The notes under the pieces: generated by a model
What the model was told of the DNA's origin: nothing
What the model saw: the letters and a program-made list of their open reading frames with translations, nothing else
The model's database searches: none
Shown here: piece by piece, positions 42,248 through 52,979 of the stretch
Position numbering within the stretch: the first letter of the stretch is position 1
Layout: each line of letters starts with the position of its first letter
Program-made: the position numbers and the translations under genes
NCBI GenBank assembly: GCA_020746995.1
Contig: JAGPXD010000002.1
Location: 5,642,001 to 5,706,000 of the forward strand
Length of the DNA stretch: 64,000 nucleotides
Direction: 5' to 3'
DNA from: Plectosphaerella cucumerina
Taxonomy: Eukaryota > Ascomycota > Sordariomycetes > Glomerellales > Plectosphaerellaceae

Positions 42248-43102
42248 TCAAGCCGCGAGGCGTCCCCCAGACAAGATCCTCGCCGCAGCCTCCCTGACAG
42301 CAGCCATGGCCTTGAGGTACAGACTCGGGCCAACACTGATGCGCGCGACGCCAATAGTCGCGAGCTCCGCCGTCGTCAACGCCTCGGGACCATCACCCAG
42401 CTTGACGGCCACGCGCCCGCCCAGCTCACGCGCAAGAGTCTGCACCTCGGACGTGCGCAGTCCGCGACCGCTACCGCCCCAGACGAAGATTGTCGTCGCC
42501 CCGAGCTCGAGGTACGCGCGCCCGCGCTTCACAGCCTCGGCAATCGTTGCCTCGTCGTCGCCTGGCGGCACGGGCGCGTCGAGGCGGAACACGTCGCTGC
42601 GCGCGTTGAGCACAAAGTCGGGACACCCAGCATCGCGGGCCGCCGCAAGAGCTCGTCGCAGCCGGTCCATCTGCTCCTCGAGGCCGTAAAGCGAACCCTC
42701 GACGCCTTTCCCAAAGCCGGCCGACGGGATGCTGTCCTCGATGTTGGCGCCCGACGCGCCCAGCCGCACCGCCTCGGCCACGACCTCCTCAATACGCTCG
42801 CCGTAGCCGTCTTGTAGATCGACGGTGAGGGGCAGGCCCGCGGCGCGCACATGCGGGGCGAGCAGGGCGATGGCGTCGCGGTTTTGTTCCCACGTCAGGT
42901 CCTCATCGCGTATGCCCGAGGCTTCAGCGATGGCCCACGATGCCGTCGCCACGGCCTTCACAGGGCGGCCTTCTGGATCAGCGTCGTTGAGGGACACGAG
43001 GGCGCGGAGGCTGGCGAGATCCCAGATGTTGGGGAGGACGATGGGCGCTGAGGGCTGGTGGAGCCGCTTCAGCGTTGCAGCGAGTTCGTTTGTCGATGCC
43101 AT
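42248..43102 (-). CDS. Isocitrate-lyase/PEP-mutase superfamily enzyme
   Basis: Single exon, 284 residues, a typical length for the PEPM-type members. Motifs are LPNIWDLASLRAL at the N-terminus, the metal and substrate loop VDLQDGYGE (Asp95, Asp98), IEDSIPS, and NARSDVFRL. The ICL signature KKCGH is absent, so it is not isocitrate lyase. Members cleave or form C-C or C-P bonds of 2-oxo or phosphonate acids (carboxyphosphonoenolpyruvate mutase, oxaloacetase, methylisocitrate lyase). The fungal members of this subgroup have no settled substrate. No phosphonate pathway gene is nearby. Confidence 0.88.
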   Translation of the reverse strand: MASTNELAATLKRLHQPSAPIVLPNIWDLASLRALVSLNDADPEGRPVKAVATASWAIAEASGIRDEDLTWEQNRDAIALLAPHVRAAGLPLTVDLQDGYGERIEEVVAEAVRLGASGANIEDSIPSAGFGKGVEGSLYGLEEQMDRLRRALAAARDAGCPDFVLNARSDVFRLDAPVPPGDDEATIAEAVKRGRAYLELGATTIFVWGGSGRGLRTSEVQTLARELGGRVAVKLGDGPEALTTAELATIGVARISVGPSLYLKAMAAVREAAARILSGGRLAA

Positions 43103-43525
43103 AGTGATGCTTGTGACGGGTGCAGCCGTGAGTATGATATTGCTGATGAGGAGAAAATGGTGTGTTGATCGTGCCTCGGCGATTGATATACTTTCGCGAC
43201 GGCCTTGTTACAGGAAGGGCGCGCCACCTTGAGCCGACGACATCCGCCGTCTTCCGCGACCCATCTCCCACTTCGCGGGCGAAGCCTCCGATATCGCGAC
43301 TCCCTGCATCTTGAGTTGTCCGTTGTGACTCTGTTCAGTATTCATTTCCACAATGTCAGAAGAATGAGTGAGTCAATCACCTTGGATCACGGCCTTCAGC
43401 CAAGGACAAGCCCCGATGCCGGCCAACCTCAGTTCCCGGGAGTCCGTGACGGTGGGTAAATACACGATATTTTGAATAAATGGTATTTACTAGCAAATAT
43501 ATATCTCGAAGTCGAAACTCACATC
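43103..43525. other. Intergenic gap
   Basis: 423 bases, A/T-richer near 43450-43510, where the GMC gene 3' end should be. No gene was seen. Confidence 0.35.
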
Positions 43526-45440
43526 TCAAGCAGTGCCTGACAGAATCTCGGCCGCAATCTTCTCCGCCAGCACGTAGACCGTGCTCTGCGGGTGTCCCGG
43601 CGGCAACAGAGCAAAGCTGCTCGCATCGACGACCCTCAGCCCTGTGACGCCAAAGACCTTGGCGCTCTTGTCTACGACGGCCATCGGGTCATCCTGCTTA
43701 CCCATACGGCAGGTACAAGCCGCGTGCCAGATGGTCATGACGCTCTGGCGGATCGTCTGCAGGATCTGGTCGTCCGTCTGCACCGCGGGGCCGGGGTAGT
43801 ACTCCTTGTTATCGGCCAGGACGCCGCTCATGGCCTTGGTCGCGAAAACCTGGCGCAGTCGCTTGTAGGTTGCCAGCGCGACGCTGATATCGGTCGGGTC
43901 AGTAAGCCAGTTGGGGTTGATGGCCGGGAGGTCCTTCGTGTCGGCTGACCGCAACTTGACGGTGCCCCGAGACCGCGGAGCGACAAGGCCGCCTAGGATC
44001 GTGGCGTACTGGAAACCATCCTTGGGCTGGGTCGTGAAGAGGTTGCGGAAGTCGCCGACGTAGCCCGGCGCTGAGAGGTACTCGATATCGGGCCAGTCGG
44101 CGGGATACTCCTGGTCAAGGACTTGGCGGGCTGAAGAAGTGAGAAGGTCGCGCGGCGCCTTCTCCCAGCCGAGGAAGTCGCAGACGGGGTTCGTCAGGGG
44201 ACCCTGCTTCTTGATGGTGTAGGAGCCGAGGAACTCGGCACCCACGTACAGAGGGTCGTTGGCGAGCTTGGTCAGGGTCTGTACCTTAACGCGCCACGTG
44301 GGCCCGAAGAAGACGTGGTCTTCCATGCCCGCGCCGACGCCGGGCAGGTCCTTGATGACGGGAATGTTGAACTTTGCCAGCTCCGCGCGTGGGCCAATGC
44401 CCGACACCATCAGCAGCTGCGGGCTCTGGAAGGCTCCAGCCGACAGGATGACTTCCTTGCGCGCGACGACGTTAAACTGGGTGAAGCCGAAAATGCCCGT
44501 GACAGTAACACTCGTGGCCTTCTTGTTACCGTCAAAGTTGATCTTCTTGGCCAAGGCATTTGTGTAGACCTTAAGGTTCGACTTGGTCCTCACCTCGTCG
44601 AGGAACGAGGTCTGGCTGGACTCGCGCGTCTGGGTGGCCGGGTCGATGGTCGACGCGCAGTACTGGGCTCCGAGGAGAGCGCCGCTGTTGAAGTCCTGCA
44701 CCTGGGAGACGCCGGCCTCGTTGAGCGCGGGCTCGAGCCAGGTGCTGAAGGGCTGGGCATAGTTGGCGTACGAAACAGCGAGAGGGCCACCAGTGGCAGA
44801 AAAGGCGGCGCTGTTATACTCGGCCGAGGCGTTGGGGAAGCGGGAACCGGATGGAGGCGTGAACTGGACACTGCGCTTGAAATGCGGCTGCAGCGCATCC
44901 CAGGTGTAGCTGTCGTCGCCGACGGCATCGGCCCATTTCTGGTAGCTCTGCTTGGTGCCGCGCTGGTAGATCATGAAGTTGCGAGCAGAGCTGAGAGATG
45001 TCAGCTTCTGTGAGGCTGTCCCGCGGTTCATGAAGCAAGACTCACCTTCCTCCAAGGCACTTTCCGCGAGCGTAGTGGATGCGTCTGCCACCAGCACCGG
45101 CTTGAGGCTCAGTGACGAAGTTCCAGTCGACCAGAGGGTTGGTGTCGGCCGGGTCGGAACCGGCGAAGAGGGTATCGCCTGCGGGGGTCTGGCCGATGAG
45201 GGGGTTCGTGAGCTGGTAGTAGGACCCGGCCTCGATCACGGCAACCGAGATGCTCGACCTTGCAGCCAGGCGGTTGGCCATGGTCAACCCGGCGGTGCCG
45301 CCACCGACGATGACATAGTCAAACGTCGCCGAAGGAAGAGGGAATTGTCGGCCCTCGAGCTTCTCCGAAGGCTTGCCAACCAAGGCCTGGGCCTCGATGA
45401 CGAGAAGAGAGAGCGAGAGCGTAAGTGTCGAGAGTTGCAT
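43526..45440 (-). CDS. Secreted GMC oxidoreductase
   Basis: Two exons, 45440-45046 and 44990-43526, product 619 residues. A signal peptide ends near residue 20. The FAD Rossmann motif VIVGGGTAGLTMANRLA starts near 43. The flavin-attachment region GKCLGGSSARNFMIYQR is split by the intron. The second GMC signature GAFQSPQLLMVSGIGP is present. The catalytic region has TIWHAACTCRMG and the second His in PGHPQSTVYVLAEKIA. Family members oxidise alcohols, sugars or aryl alcohols outside the cell. A Cys-rich WHAACTCRMG loop replaces the usual WHxxGTxxMG and may affect the active site. Confidence 0.92.
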
Positions 45441-46355
45441 CTTGATCGATGTGAAGTCTGGTGTGAGGTTGAAGCCTCGCGAGCAGACCGAGAATCACCG
45501 CCACCCGGCAGCCCGGCAGGAGGTCTTGAGGTCTTATACCCCTTCTCCAGCCTACAACGCCCTTGTCTATTCGCGTCGACGCCTGCAAACCCCCAGTTGT
45601 GCCCATAACGCGGTCAACAGCCGCCGCTGATGCGTGGACATCGTCTTTCGTCGCCCAAAAAGGGGGGCATGGTTCCTAGCTAAAGTCAGACTTTCCAAGC
45701 TAGCGAGGCTCGGGAAAGGCGCGTTCTTAGTGGCCGCCCTCGGTTCGCCATCGGATGCCATCTCACCGACGCCTACCGTCGACCGGTGGTTCAGGGGAGC
45801 CGGATGCTTGCCGAAAAGGGGGACGTGCTAGACATGAGGACAAACAAACGGCCTCGGCCTGGGCCTCGGAACACGCGAGAGGGCAGATCTGGATCGCATT
45901 GGGCTCGGTCCGTCGCCTTTTTGGATTTCTTTGACCGGCAAACGAGCACTGGAACCCGAAGCGAAGTGTCCGAGCGCCGGCACTTCTAGGCACTTGACAA
46001 TGGGACGCCACGGCAACGAGGGCGGTCGCAGGGCCAAGCCTCTTCCGCCCACCGTCCACCACCGAGTCGGGCGGCCACGACTGTCCGATGTGCATGCTCC
46101 CCGAAAGTGACGATGACCTCATGCCACTTGGTCGAGTTCTCGCATCTCTTCAACTTCGGTCTAGGAGGCAAATGTGAGATACGAGGTTGCCTGGCAATGC
46201 CGGCGGACTTCCGACGGCCAAGTGACTCACTGGTCTGAGTGCAGTGCATGGGAGGAGGCCCGACCATAAAGGCAGACCGATTCCTGTCGGAATCTCTGTC
46301 GCATGCTCGGATGAACCCAAGTCTGCCCTTCTGCATCTATCGAAGTCAATCGACC
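45441..46355. other. Intergenic region
   Basis: About 900 bases between two outward-facing genes (GMC oxidase minus, Gfd2-like plus). It contains in-frame codons upstream of the chosen start at 46356, but nothing conserved was identified. Confidence 0.4.
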
Positions 46356-47123
46356 ATGTCGCCACACAGGCCACCACTCCCGCTGGTGAGTCGGGAGGAC
46401 CTTGCCCGCCTGCGCGTACGCTCGGAGGAGAACGACAAGCTGGCAGAGAATTGGAGTCGAGACGATGTGGTCCTAGTCGCAATGAACTGGAGATCAGAAC
46501 GTGAGTTTGGCCAGCGACTCTCGCCAAGCCTCGCGCTGGAAATCATGCGCAGGAACGCGCCACCTGGAGCGGACACTTTGATGTGCGAAGCGCGATACAC
46601 ATTCAACTTCCAGCTCGAGCCTTGGGAGTATGGCTCCCCACCCCAGGGCAAGATTTATTACATGAGGGAGGCAGACGCCAAAGCCAAGCTGGAGCCAATC
46701 TTTGCCGAACTTGCGAGTCGATACAGCAAGGTGTGCGTATGCAGCCTTCGACCGCGAAACGTCCTCAACGGCCTCGCAACGCTGGGCTTCCGGCTGCCCA
46801 AGGGAACCGTGGTGGTGGACCTAGTCAAGGTGGTCGAGTTTCAATCAGCGCCAGACAGTATCGACGACACGATGACCTCTGTCAAAGGCGAGGTCGTAGA
46901 ACGGCAGACGCGATACGGAGCGTACGCGGGCGCCGGCCATCTGACCGGAGGGGCGTATCCATCGAGGGTCCTGGCGACCGTTGGGCCCAGAGCTCACGGC
47001 TATACCAAAGATCTGCGCAAGATGATCAGGGAATCGAAAGCGGCCGAGCGACTCCGTGAGCCCCTGGCAGCACGCGAGGTGATGAGCATTCGACGTGAGC
47101 GGCCGAGGGTCGGCCTGACTTGA
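46356..47123 (+). CDS. Putative Gfd2/YDR514C-like protein with degraded exonuclease fold
   Basis: Single exon, 255 residues. I chose ATG 46356 (A at -3, start of a Pro-rich leader); in-frame ATGs at 46239 and 46311 would add up to 39 residues. The order of elements resembles the RNase H-like Gfd2/YDR514C domain: a beta strand DDVVLVAMNWRSERE, a second block CEARYTFNFQLEPWEYGSP, a helix with SRYSKVCVCSLRPRNVL, and TVVVDLVKV near residue 160. The acidic residues expected in strand 1 and in the middle helix are not there, so nuclease activity is doubtful. The similarity is weak and was judged by pattern alone. It may simply be an unknown protein. Confidence 0.5.
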   Translation: MSPHRPPLPLVSREDLARLRVRSEENDKLAENWSRDDVVLVAMNWRSEREFGQRLSPSLALEIMRRNAPPGADTLMCEARYTFNFQLEPWEYGSPPQGKIYYMREADAKAKLEPIFAELASRYSKVCVCSLRPRNVLNGLATLGFRLPKGTVVVDLVKVVEFQSAPDSIDDTMTSVKGEVVERQTRYGAYAGAGHLTGGAYPSRVLATVGPRAHGYTKDLRKMIRESKAAERLREPLAAREVMSIRRERPRVGLT

Positions 47124-48689
47124 CATGGCTTGACCGGTGTGCAGCGGACGGGCGTCACAATCAGCACAGAAACCGCTCATGTCTGACTGCCCGACGTGCG
47201 TCCGATATGCGGGCGACAAACCAGGGACCTGCGGGTGCTTCGGTTCGGGGCATCAAGGTTGTTTCTCGCGCCATCCATCACGGCCTGGTCTCGTCATTTC
47301 TCACACGGCAGCGCAGCCGGTTGGCGGTCCGAGGGGCGCTGGGCGCAGGGACGGCATTGGGTCGACCGGTCTGATTGCGGCAGAGAGGGTGGCATGGAAG
47401 TGCAGGCATGCAGGGCGGGCATGGGTGGTGTGTGCGTCGACGAGCACGTGTGAAGGCGAGACGATAGGATAAACGGGTGAAGACGAGCCAGAGCCCTGTC
47501 AAATCATGCGACACGCGATGCGAGGCGAATAGGAATGCGTCTACCGGGCCGGTCCGCGATAAGCAAGGCGGCAGCATGGATTGTCGCAGAAGAAAGGAGG
47601 TCTGTTGGTGGAGGAGGGTGGGAAGAAGAGGTGATGGGTGGATGGGTAAAAATGGGAAAGGCATTTGATACTCCCACGTCGTGATGATATTTTTTTCAAG
47701 CAGCATCCAGCTGCAAGCCCCGGGAGTTGAGGAAGGCGCGACCCGTCACAGTGCCGTCGACACTGGGGGCGCCTTCCCCCCACGTTGACGGTGGATTGGT
47801 GGAGATAAGGGGCCGTGGTGAACTGGATGCACCACCGGCCAGGCGTCATTGGCCAATCCCCGGCCGTCTGGGCGGGAAGCCGTCCAAAGGTGTGGGGGGG
47901 TACTGTCACTGAAGCGCGCCTTCCCCTCCAGCACAGTCGCGGGGACTTCCAGTTGACGCGGGACAAGGAAGGGGCGCGGGAACTGACTCGGGGCAGGGAC
48001 CCCGCGTTGCCGCTAGTCTGGCAGGGTGCGGGTGCTGGAGCTGGGTGCTCGCCCGCCGACTCACAGCCATCACTCACATCACAAACTGCCATGGATGCCA
48101 GCGATCCTAGAGCGCCCATCCATGCCCGTTCTCGGCTTCTGGATCAAGGCCGGGCCTGAAGAAATCCCTCCAAATCGTCCACCGGTCTGCTCACCTGCGG
48201 CACAACTTTTCGAGGGAAATTCGGCCGCTGCTCCGATGCTACTGGCACAAGGTTTGCCAGTCCCGGTCCCCCGACGCTCATTTTCTGCCCCATCCCGTCG
48301 AGCCCACTTTATTTCGCCCACCTCCCACCTTACAAATTCCCCAGACCCCGTCTTCCTCCTCCCCCCTCCCACTCAGCCCCTACCTTCGACGTGACCCCCA
48401 ACCCCTCGCCTCTCTCGTTCACGTCCCACCGCAGCCCAGCCCGCCGACGATCCGATCGCGAACGAGCAAAAACACCACACAGCACCCCGGGACGCACACG
48501 CATTCGGAGCTGCCGAACAGGCCCTTCACCGGGACCCCGTCCGATCGAGAATCCGGGGGCGCGCAACCCGTCCCGCAGAACCCACTCGTCGACTCGCACA
48601 ACGGCTATCATGTGCGACTAGGCCGGGGGCACGCGTGATTCCTCCTCCGCTGCTACCGCTGCCGCTGTCGCCTCGGTCTCCTCCACCCC
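47124..48689. other. Promoter and long leader of the C2H2 regulator
   Basis: 1.57 kb without a credible gene. From about 48260 on, the plus strand is strongly C/T-rich with CCTCCC blocks, as in long fungal 5' leaders. Out-of-frame or in-frame upstream ATGs occur, for example at 48609, so translation control is possible. Confidence 0.45.
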
Positions 48690-51495
48690 ATGGCCACACA
48701 ACAACTCCACCATGGAGGTGCGCTCCATGGCTCAGTCGACTCCAAGATAACTTCGCCGGGCTCTGCGCCTGGCGCCTTCTTCGCCGCGAACGCCAACGGG
48801 AGTGCCACCGAGACCAGATCACCGGCAGCGCCCTCCTACAAGCGCGCCAGCCGCAAGGGCGCCCCCAAGAAGTTCCCATGCCAGCATGAAGGCTGCGACA
48901 AGACCTACTCCCGCTATGAGCATCTACAGCGACATAAGCTGAACCGTACGGCTCCCATCGTCTTGCTTTCATATCCAGAGCTTGCCCCTCTCTGCCCTCC
49001 ACAGCCTAGCTGACCATCCGTCTGCTCCAGACAGCCCCAAGGAAATCTACCGCTGCGATGTCCTCGAATGCGACCAAAAGTTCGTCCGTGCCGACCTCTT
49101 GGCAAGACACAAGAAGCGACACTCCTCCTCCTACATCCCGCGCAACCGCGCCCCGAGCTTCAGCACCGCCTCCTCTCAAACGACAGTCGCCGGTAGCGGG
49201 GGCGGAGGCAGCGGAGGAGGGGGAAGTCATGGCGCTGGCAGTCACAACGGCTCCAACATGCCACAGGCGACTCCAAGCGGCCCTCCGTACAGCTCCAATA
49301 GTGTTTCGCGTCCGCATTATCCGGCATCCAGCGGCCCTCACGATGCCGCCATCCTCCTCACACCCGACCACAGCATCGTGCCGCCGCCCGTCTCAATATC
49401 TAACCCACAGCCCCCACCTCCACAGCAGCATCCACCACGGTTGGCATCGGCGCCAACATGGCCCCAGACCCAGCCCTTGGATGGTGTCGATGTCGACATG
49501 CTGCGTCCGAAGCCGTCCAACTACTACCCCCGCGAACCCCATTCCATGCCCCAGGCGCCAAGCATGATGCCCTTCGACGGCGTTGACTTCCAGACCGATG
49601 GCCAGCTATCGGAGAACTTCGCCGCCTGGTTGTTCGACTCTCAGGCCGGCTATAACGAGTTCAGCGCCGTTGCCAACATCCCCTTCCTTGAAGGCGGCCT
49701 CGAGTCCACCTTCAACAACAACATCCATTACGACTACGAGTCCCTTACAAGCCGCTCGCAGCTCGACCCAACGCCGCCCAGGCTTGCGGACATGGGCGAC
49801 GAGCAGCTCAACGAGCACCGGCGCCTAGAGATCGTTCACTGGTTCCAGGTCTTCCGGTCCAAGCAGCCAAAATACGAGTCCGCCATTGCCGGCCTAGTGC
49901 GGGACAACAGCGGGGATCTGCCCGCCCTCAACGTCGACATGATGCGCCACTGCCTTCATGAATACTGGACGCATGTGTCTCCGCGGTTGCCCATCGTCCA
50001 TCAGCCCACCTTCTCCAGCAACCGGTGCCCCGTCTATCTCCTCATGGTTATGCTTGCCCTAGGGGCTGCTTCGCTCCGCGCCAGGGATACGACGCGGTCA
50101 TTTACCGATTACGGCGGTTTTGCGGATATCATCATCTCAAGCATCCGCTGGGAAATCGTCACCGCTGAAGAGGCCTCACCGCCTGTTGGCCTTTGGGTCG
50201 CCCAAGCTCTGCTGTTGCTCGAGTTCTACGAGAAGATGTACTCTTCCCGCAGGCTCCATGAGCGCGCGCACATCTACCACTCCACCACGCTGACCCTTCT
50301 GCGCCGTGGCAGCCCACTCATTGGAAGAGCTGGGAGCGAGTCACCGCCCGAGGAACAGGTGCCAGTCAACGATACCTCTCACGGCGCTTCCCTCGACTCG
50401 CGCATGTGGTGGGTCCGCTGGGCCGAGACAGAATCCATGCATCGTGTGGTCTTCGGCGCCTTCATGATGGACACAGTCCATGCCGTCATGTTCGGCCACC
50501 TGGCCGACATGGCCCCCCACGAGATCCGCCTGCCCCTCCCCTGCGACGACGCTCTATGGACGGCCCAGACTACCGACGCGTTCCGAAGTGTGGACGGTAC
50601 GCACCGCATGTATGGCATCAAGCAGATCTCCTTCTTGGATGGGCTCAAGTCCGCGCTTCACTGCAATGCCGTCAAGACACACTCCTTTGGCCGCATGATC
50701 ATCATGTCGGGTCTGCTCAGTGTCGGCTGGCACCTCTCACATCGCGAGAGTCATCTCAAGTGGCTCGACCGGGGCACGCCCAAGTCGGAGAACGACAACT
50801 GGCGGCGGACACTGCTGCGGTCCTTCGATGTGTGGAAGCAGAGCTTCGATGACGATATCGGCGTCTCCGATCCCCTGGAGAGTTACTGCAATGGACCTAT
50901 CCACACGGCTTCGGTGCTGTACCACCTCGCACACATCAGCCTCCACGTCGATATCACCAACTGTCAGGTGTACGCCGGTGTCAAGCGTCTACGCAGTCGC
51001 AAGGTGTCGACCCGCGACTATGCCAACGCCGTGGCCCGGATGAAGGTTTGGGCGGGCCTGGCCGAGACACGACACGCCATATTGCACGCTTTCAAGTTGC
51101 TGTATCACGTCCTTGTGGCCGGACAGTCGCATTCCCGGAAGAATGGGTACCCCGCGATCCAGGACGCCTACTACTCTTGCCGAAATGAGCCCGATCCCCA
51201 CAGGCCGTGGGTTCTGTACTACGCGGCACTCAGCATCTACTCCTTCGTGCGAGCCCTTGGCGGTCCCTCATCACGGCCATTACGCAGCCAATACGTTTCG
51301 ACCGTCGACTATCTCACTCGGGTAGCCTCCCTGCGGGAGCTCGACGAGACGGCGGCACGCAATCTGGGCGACGGCCTGCCAGAGTTACTGAGAATGCTGC
51401 AGTCGAGCCTGGAGGAGTCGCACTGGGAAATTCTACACGAAGCAAGCGAGCGTCTCAGCATCTGCCGGGACGCCCTGCTGAGCGGCTCATCCTAG
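48690..51495 (+). CDS. C2H2 zinc-finger plus fungal-specific transcription factor
   Basis: Two exons, 48690-48945 and 49031-51495, product 906 residues. Finger 1 is CQHEGCDKTYSRYEHLQRH and ends with KLNH, its last His being made across the intron. Finger 2 is CDVLECDQKFVRADLLARH ending KKRH. Basic patches flank them (KRASRKGAPKKF). A flexible Gly/Ser stretch and a Pro/Gln-rich segment follow. The regulatory half (from about 380) has the fungal-specific TF middle domain: MMRHCLHEYWTHVSPRLPIVHQPTF, GLWVAQALLLLEFYEKMYSSR and FHM-type MDTVHAVMFGHLADM. Both domains are typical of AmdX/AceI-like Pezizomycotina regulators. Target genes are unknown. Confidence 0.92.
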
Positions 51496-52029
51496 CTCGA
51501 AGTCTGTTTTTTTCTTATCATTTCCTATCACGTCTTTATATCCCCCGGCCTTTTGCTTTACACGATTTAGATGATGTAGACAGAGTCGGGAACCGGGAGG
51601 TTGCGCTTTGTTTTATCTACGGGCCTGGAGCGTTTGGGAGCGGGAGCTAGAGTCCGAACGGGATGGACGGGCTGGGTTTTCTTAGGACATTTAGACTGTT
51701 CCGGCGGAGGAACTCGAGATGTCTGGAATACAGGCTGAATCCAACGGCGATCATGTCACTTCGTCCGCTATTCCTCGCAGCGTACATGCACCAAGGGGAT
51801 GGCTGTCCTGACACCGGCGACATACGTGACACCCATCATCTCGAAAGGGCACGGACGAGAACAATTCAATATGCAATGTTCAATTCCTGGGCATCCCCCA
51901 CCGCCTTCCGCTCAGGGGCTACACGCGACCTGCAAAGCTCCAAGCCCGACAGTCCTCCCCGACGATGCGCTTCACCAGCGCTCGCCAAATATGTCCTCCT
52001 CGCACCCTCCCTACTCACACTGGGTGATC
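51496..52029. other. Convergent intergenic region
   Basis: 534 bases between the facing 3' ends of the C2H2 regulator and the ankyrin gene. No feature was seen. Confidence 0.35.
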
Positions 52030-52656
52030 TCATGCCTCAGCCTCGGCCTTGTCCTTTCCCTTACCCTCGTCCTCCTCCCCGACCTCGACGACCTCAACGA
52101 CCTCAATGCCAGAGCTCAGACCACCCTCCTCGCCGTTCTGGCCCTCCAGCCCGCCTGCGAGACCCATGAAGTGGTCGACGACGTCGCGCTTCTCCGCAAA
52201 CAGAGCCAGGTCCAGCGGGATCTGGTCCTTGCCGTTGGCGGCGGTGGGGTCCGCACCAGCCGCGAGGAGGACCTTGACGACCTCGAGGTGGCCGCCGAGA
52301 CATGCCCAGTGCAGCGAGGCGTTGCCAAACTCGTTGGGAAGGTCGAGGTAGGCCTTGAGGGGCTCGGAGGATGGCGTGAAGTGTGACAGGATGGCGGTAA
52401 CGGTTTCTGAGGGGCGTCAGTGGGGGGTGAAGTCAGTGAGGGTAAGGGCGTGCGGCGTACCTAGGTGGCCGTTGCCAGCGGCCATGTGCAGGCATGTCGA
52501 CTTGCCCTCGTCCCTTGCGGCGGCGAGGATGTCTGCGGCCGGTGCGGACTCGCGGGCCGAGAGCGTCGACAGGGATTCTTGGAGGTCTGAGAGCTCGCCT
52601 GCGCGCGCGAAGTAGATGAGATCATCGATCTCGTCTGCGGATAGCGTGGGCGCCAT
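52030..52656 (-). CDS. YAR1: Ankyrin-repeat protein, Yar1-like
   Basis: Two exons, 52656-52461 and 52406-52030, product 190 residues. An N-terminal helix (DEIDDLIYFARAGELSDLQ) leads to ankyrin repeats: STCLHMAAGNGHLETVTAIL (intron inside), then NASLHWACLGGHLEVVKVLL and a partial third DQIPLDLALFAEKRDVVDHF. The end is strongly acidic and Lys/Glu-rich (VVEVGEEDEGKGKDKAEAEA). Length, repeat number and acidic tail fit yeast Yar1, the escort chaperone of ribosomal protein uS3 (Rps3). The call rests on this overall match, not on a diagnostic residue. Confidence 0.75.
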
Positions 52657-52979
52657 GATGTCGGGATTTGATGCGGAAGGGTATGCGGGGTGTGTGCAAT
52701 CGTGTAGATGCAGTGGCTGTTATTCTGGGCAGAGGGAAGGGTGCTGTTGGCTTGGGCTTTCATGTCACTCATGTCGATGAGGGCAGGAATGAATTTTTCT
52801 TGGGGTGAGGTGGAGGTACAGTGCGGGCGCCTGGGGCGCGCACCACGCACGGTCTATTTCAGGAGGTCGCGACGACGATGCGGTGATCAAATTGCAGCCC
52901 CTCCATTAGATGGCCGTGAATAAGAAAACAATATCAAATCCCTGAGTAGTCAGCAGATTGTGATCACCTCTCCAGCCTC
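52657..52979. other. Intergenic, YAR1 promoter
   Basis: 323 bases between the SPO11 stop and the YAR1 start, both minus strand. Nothing specific was seen. Confidence 0.35.
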
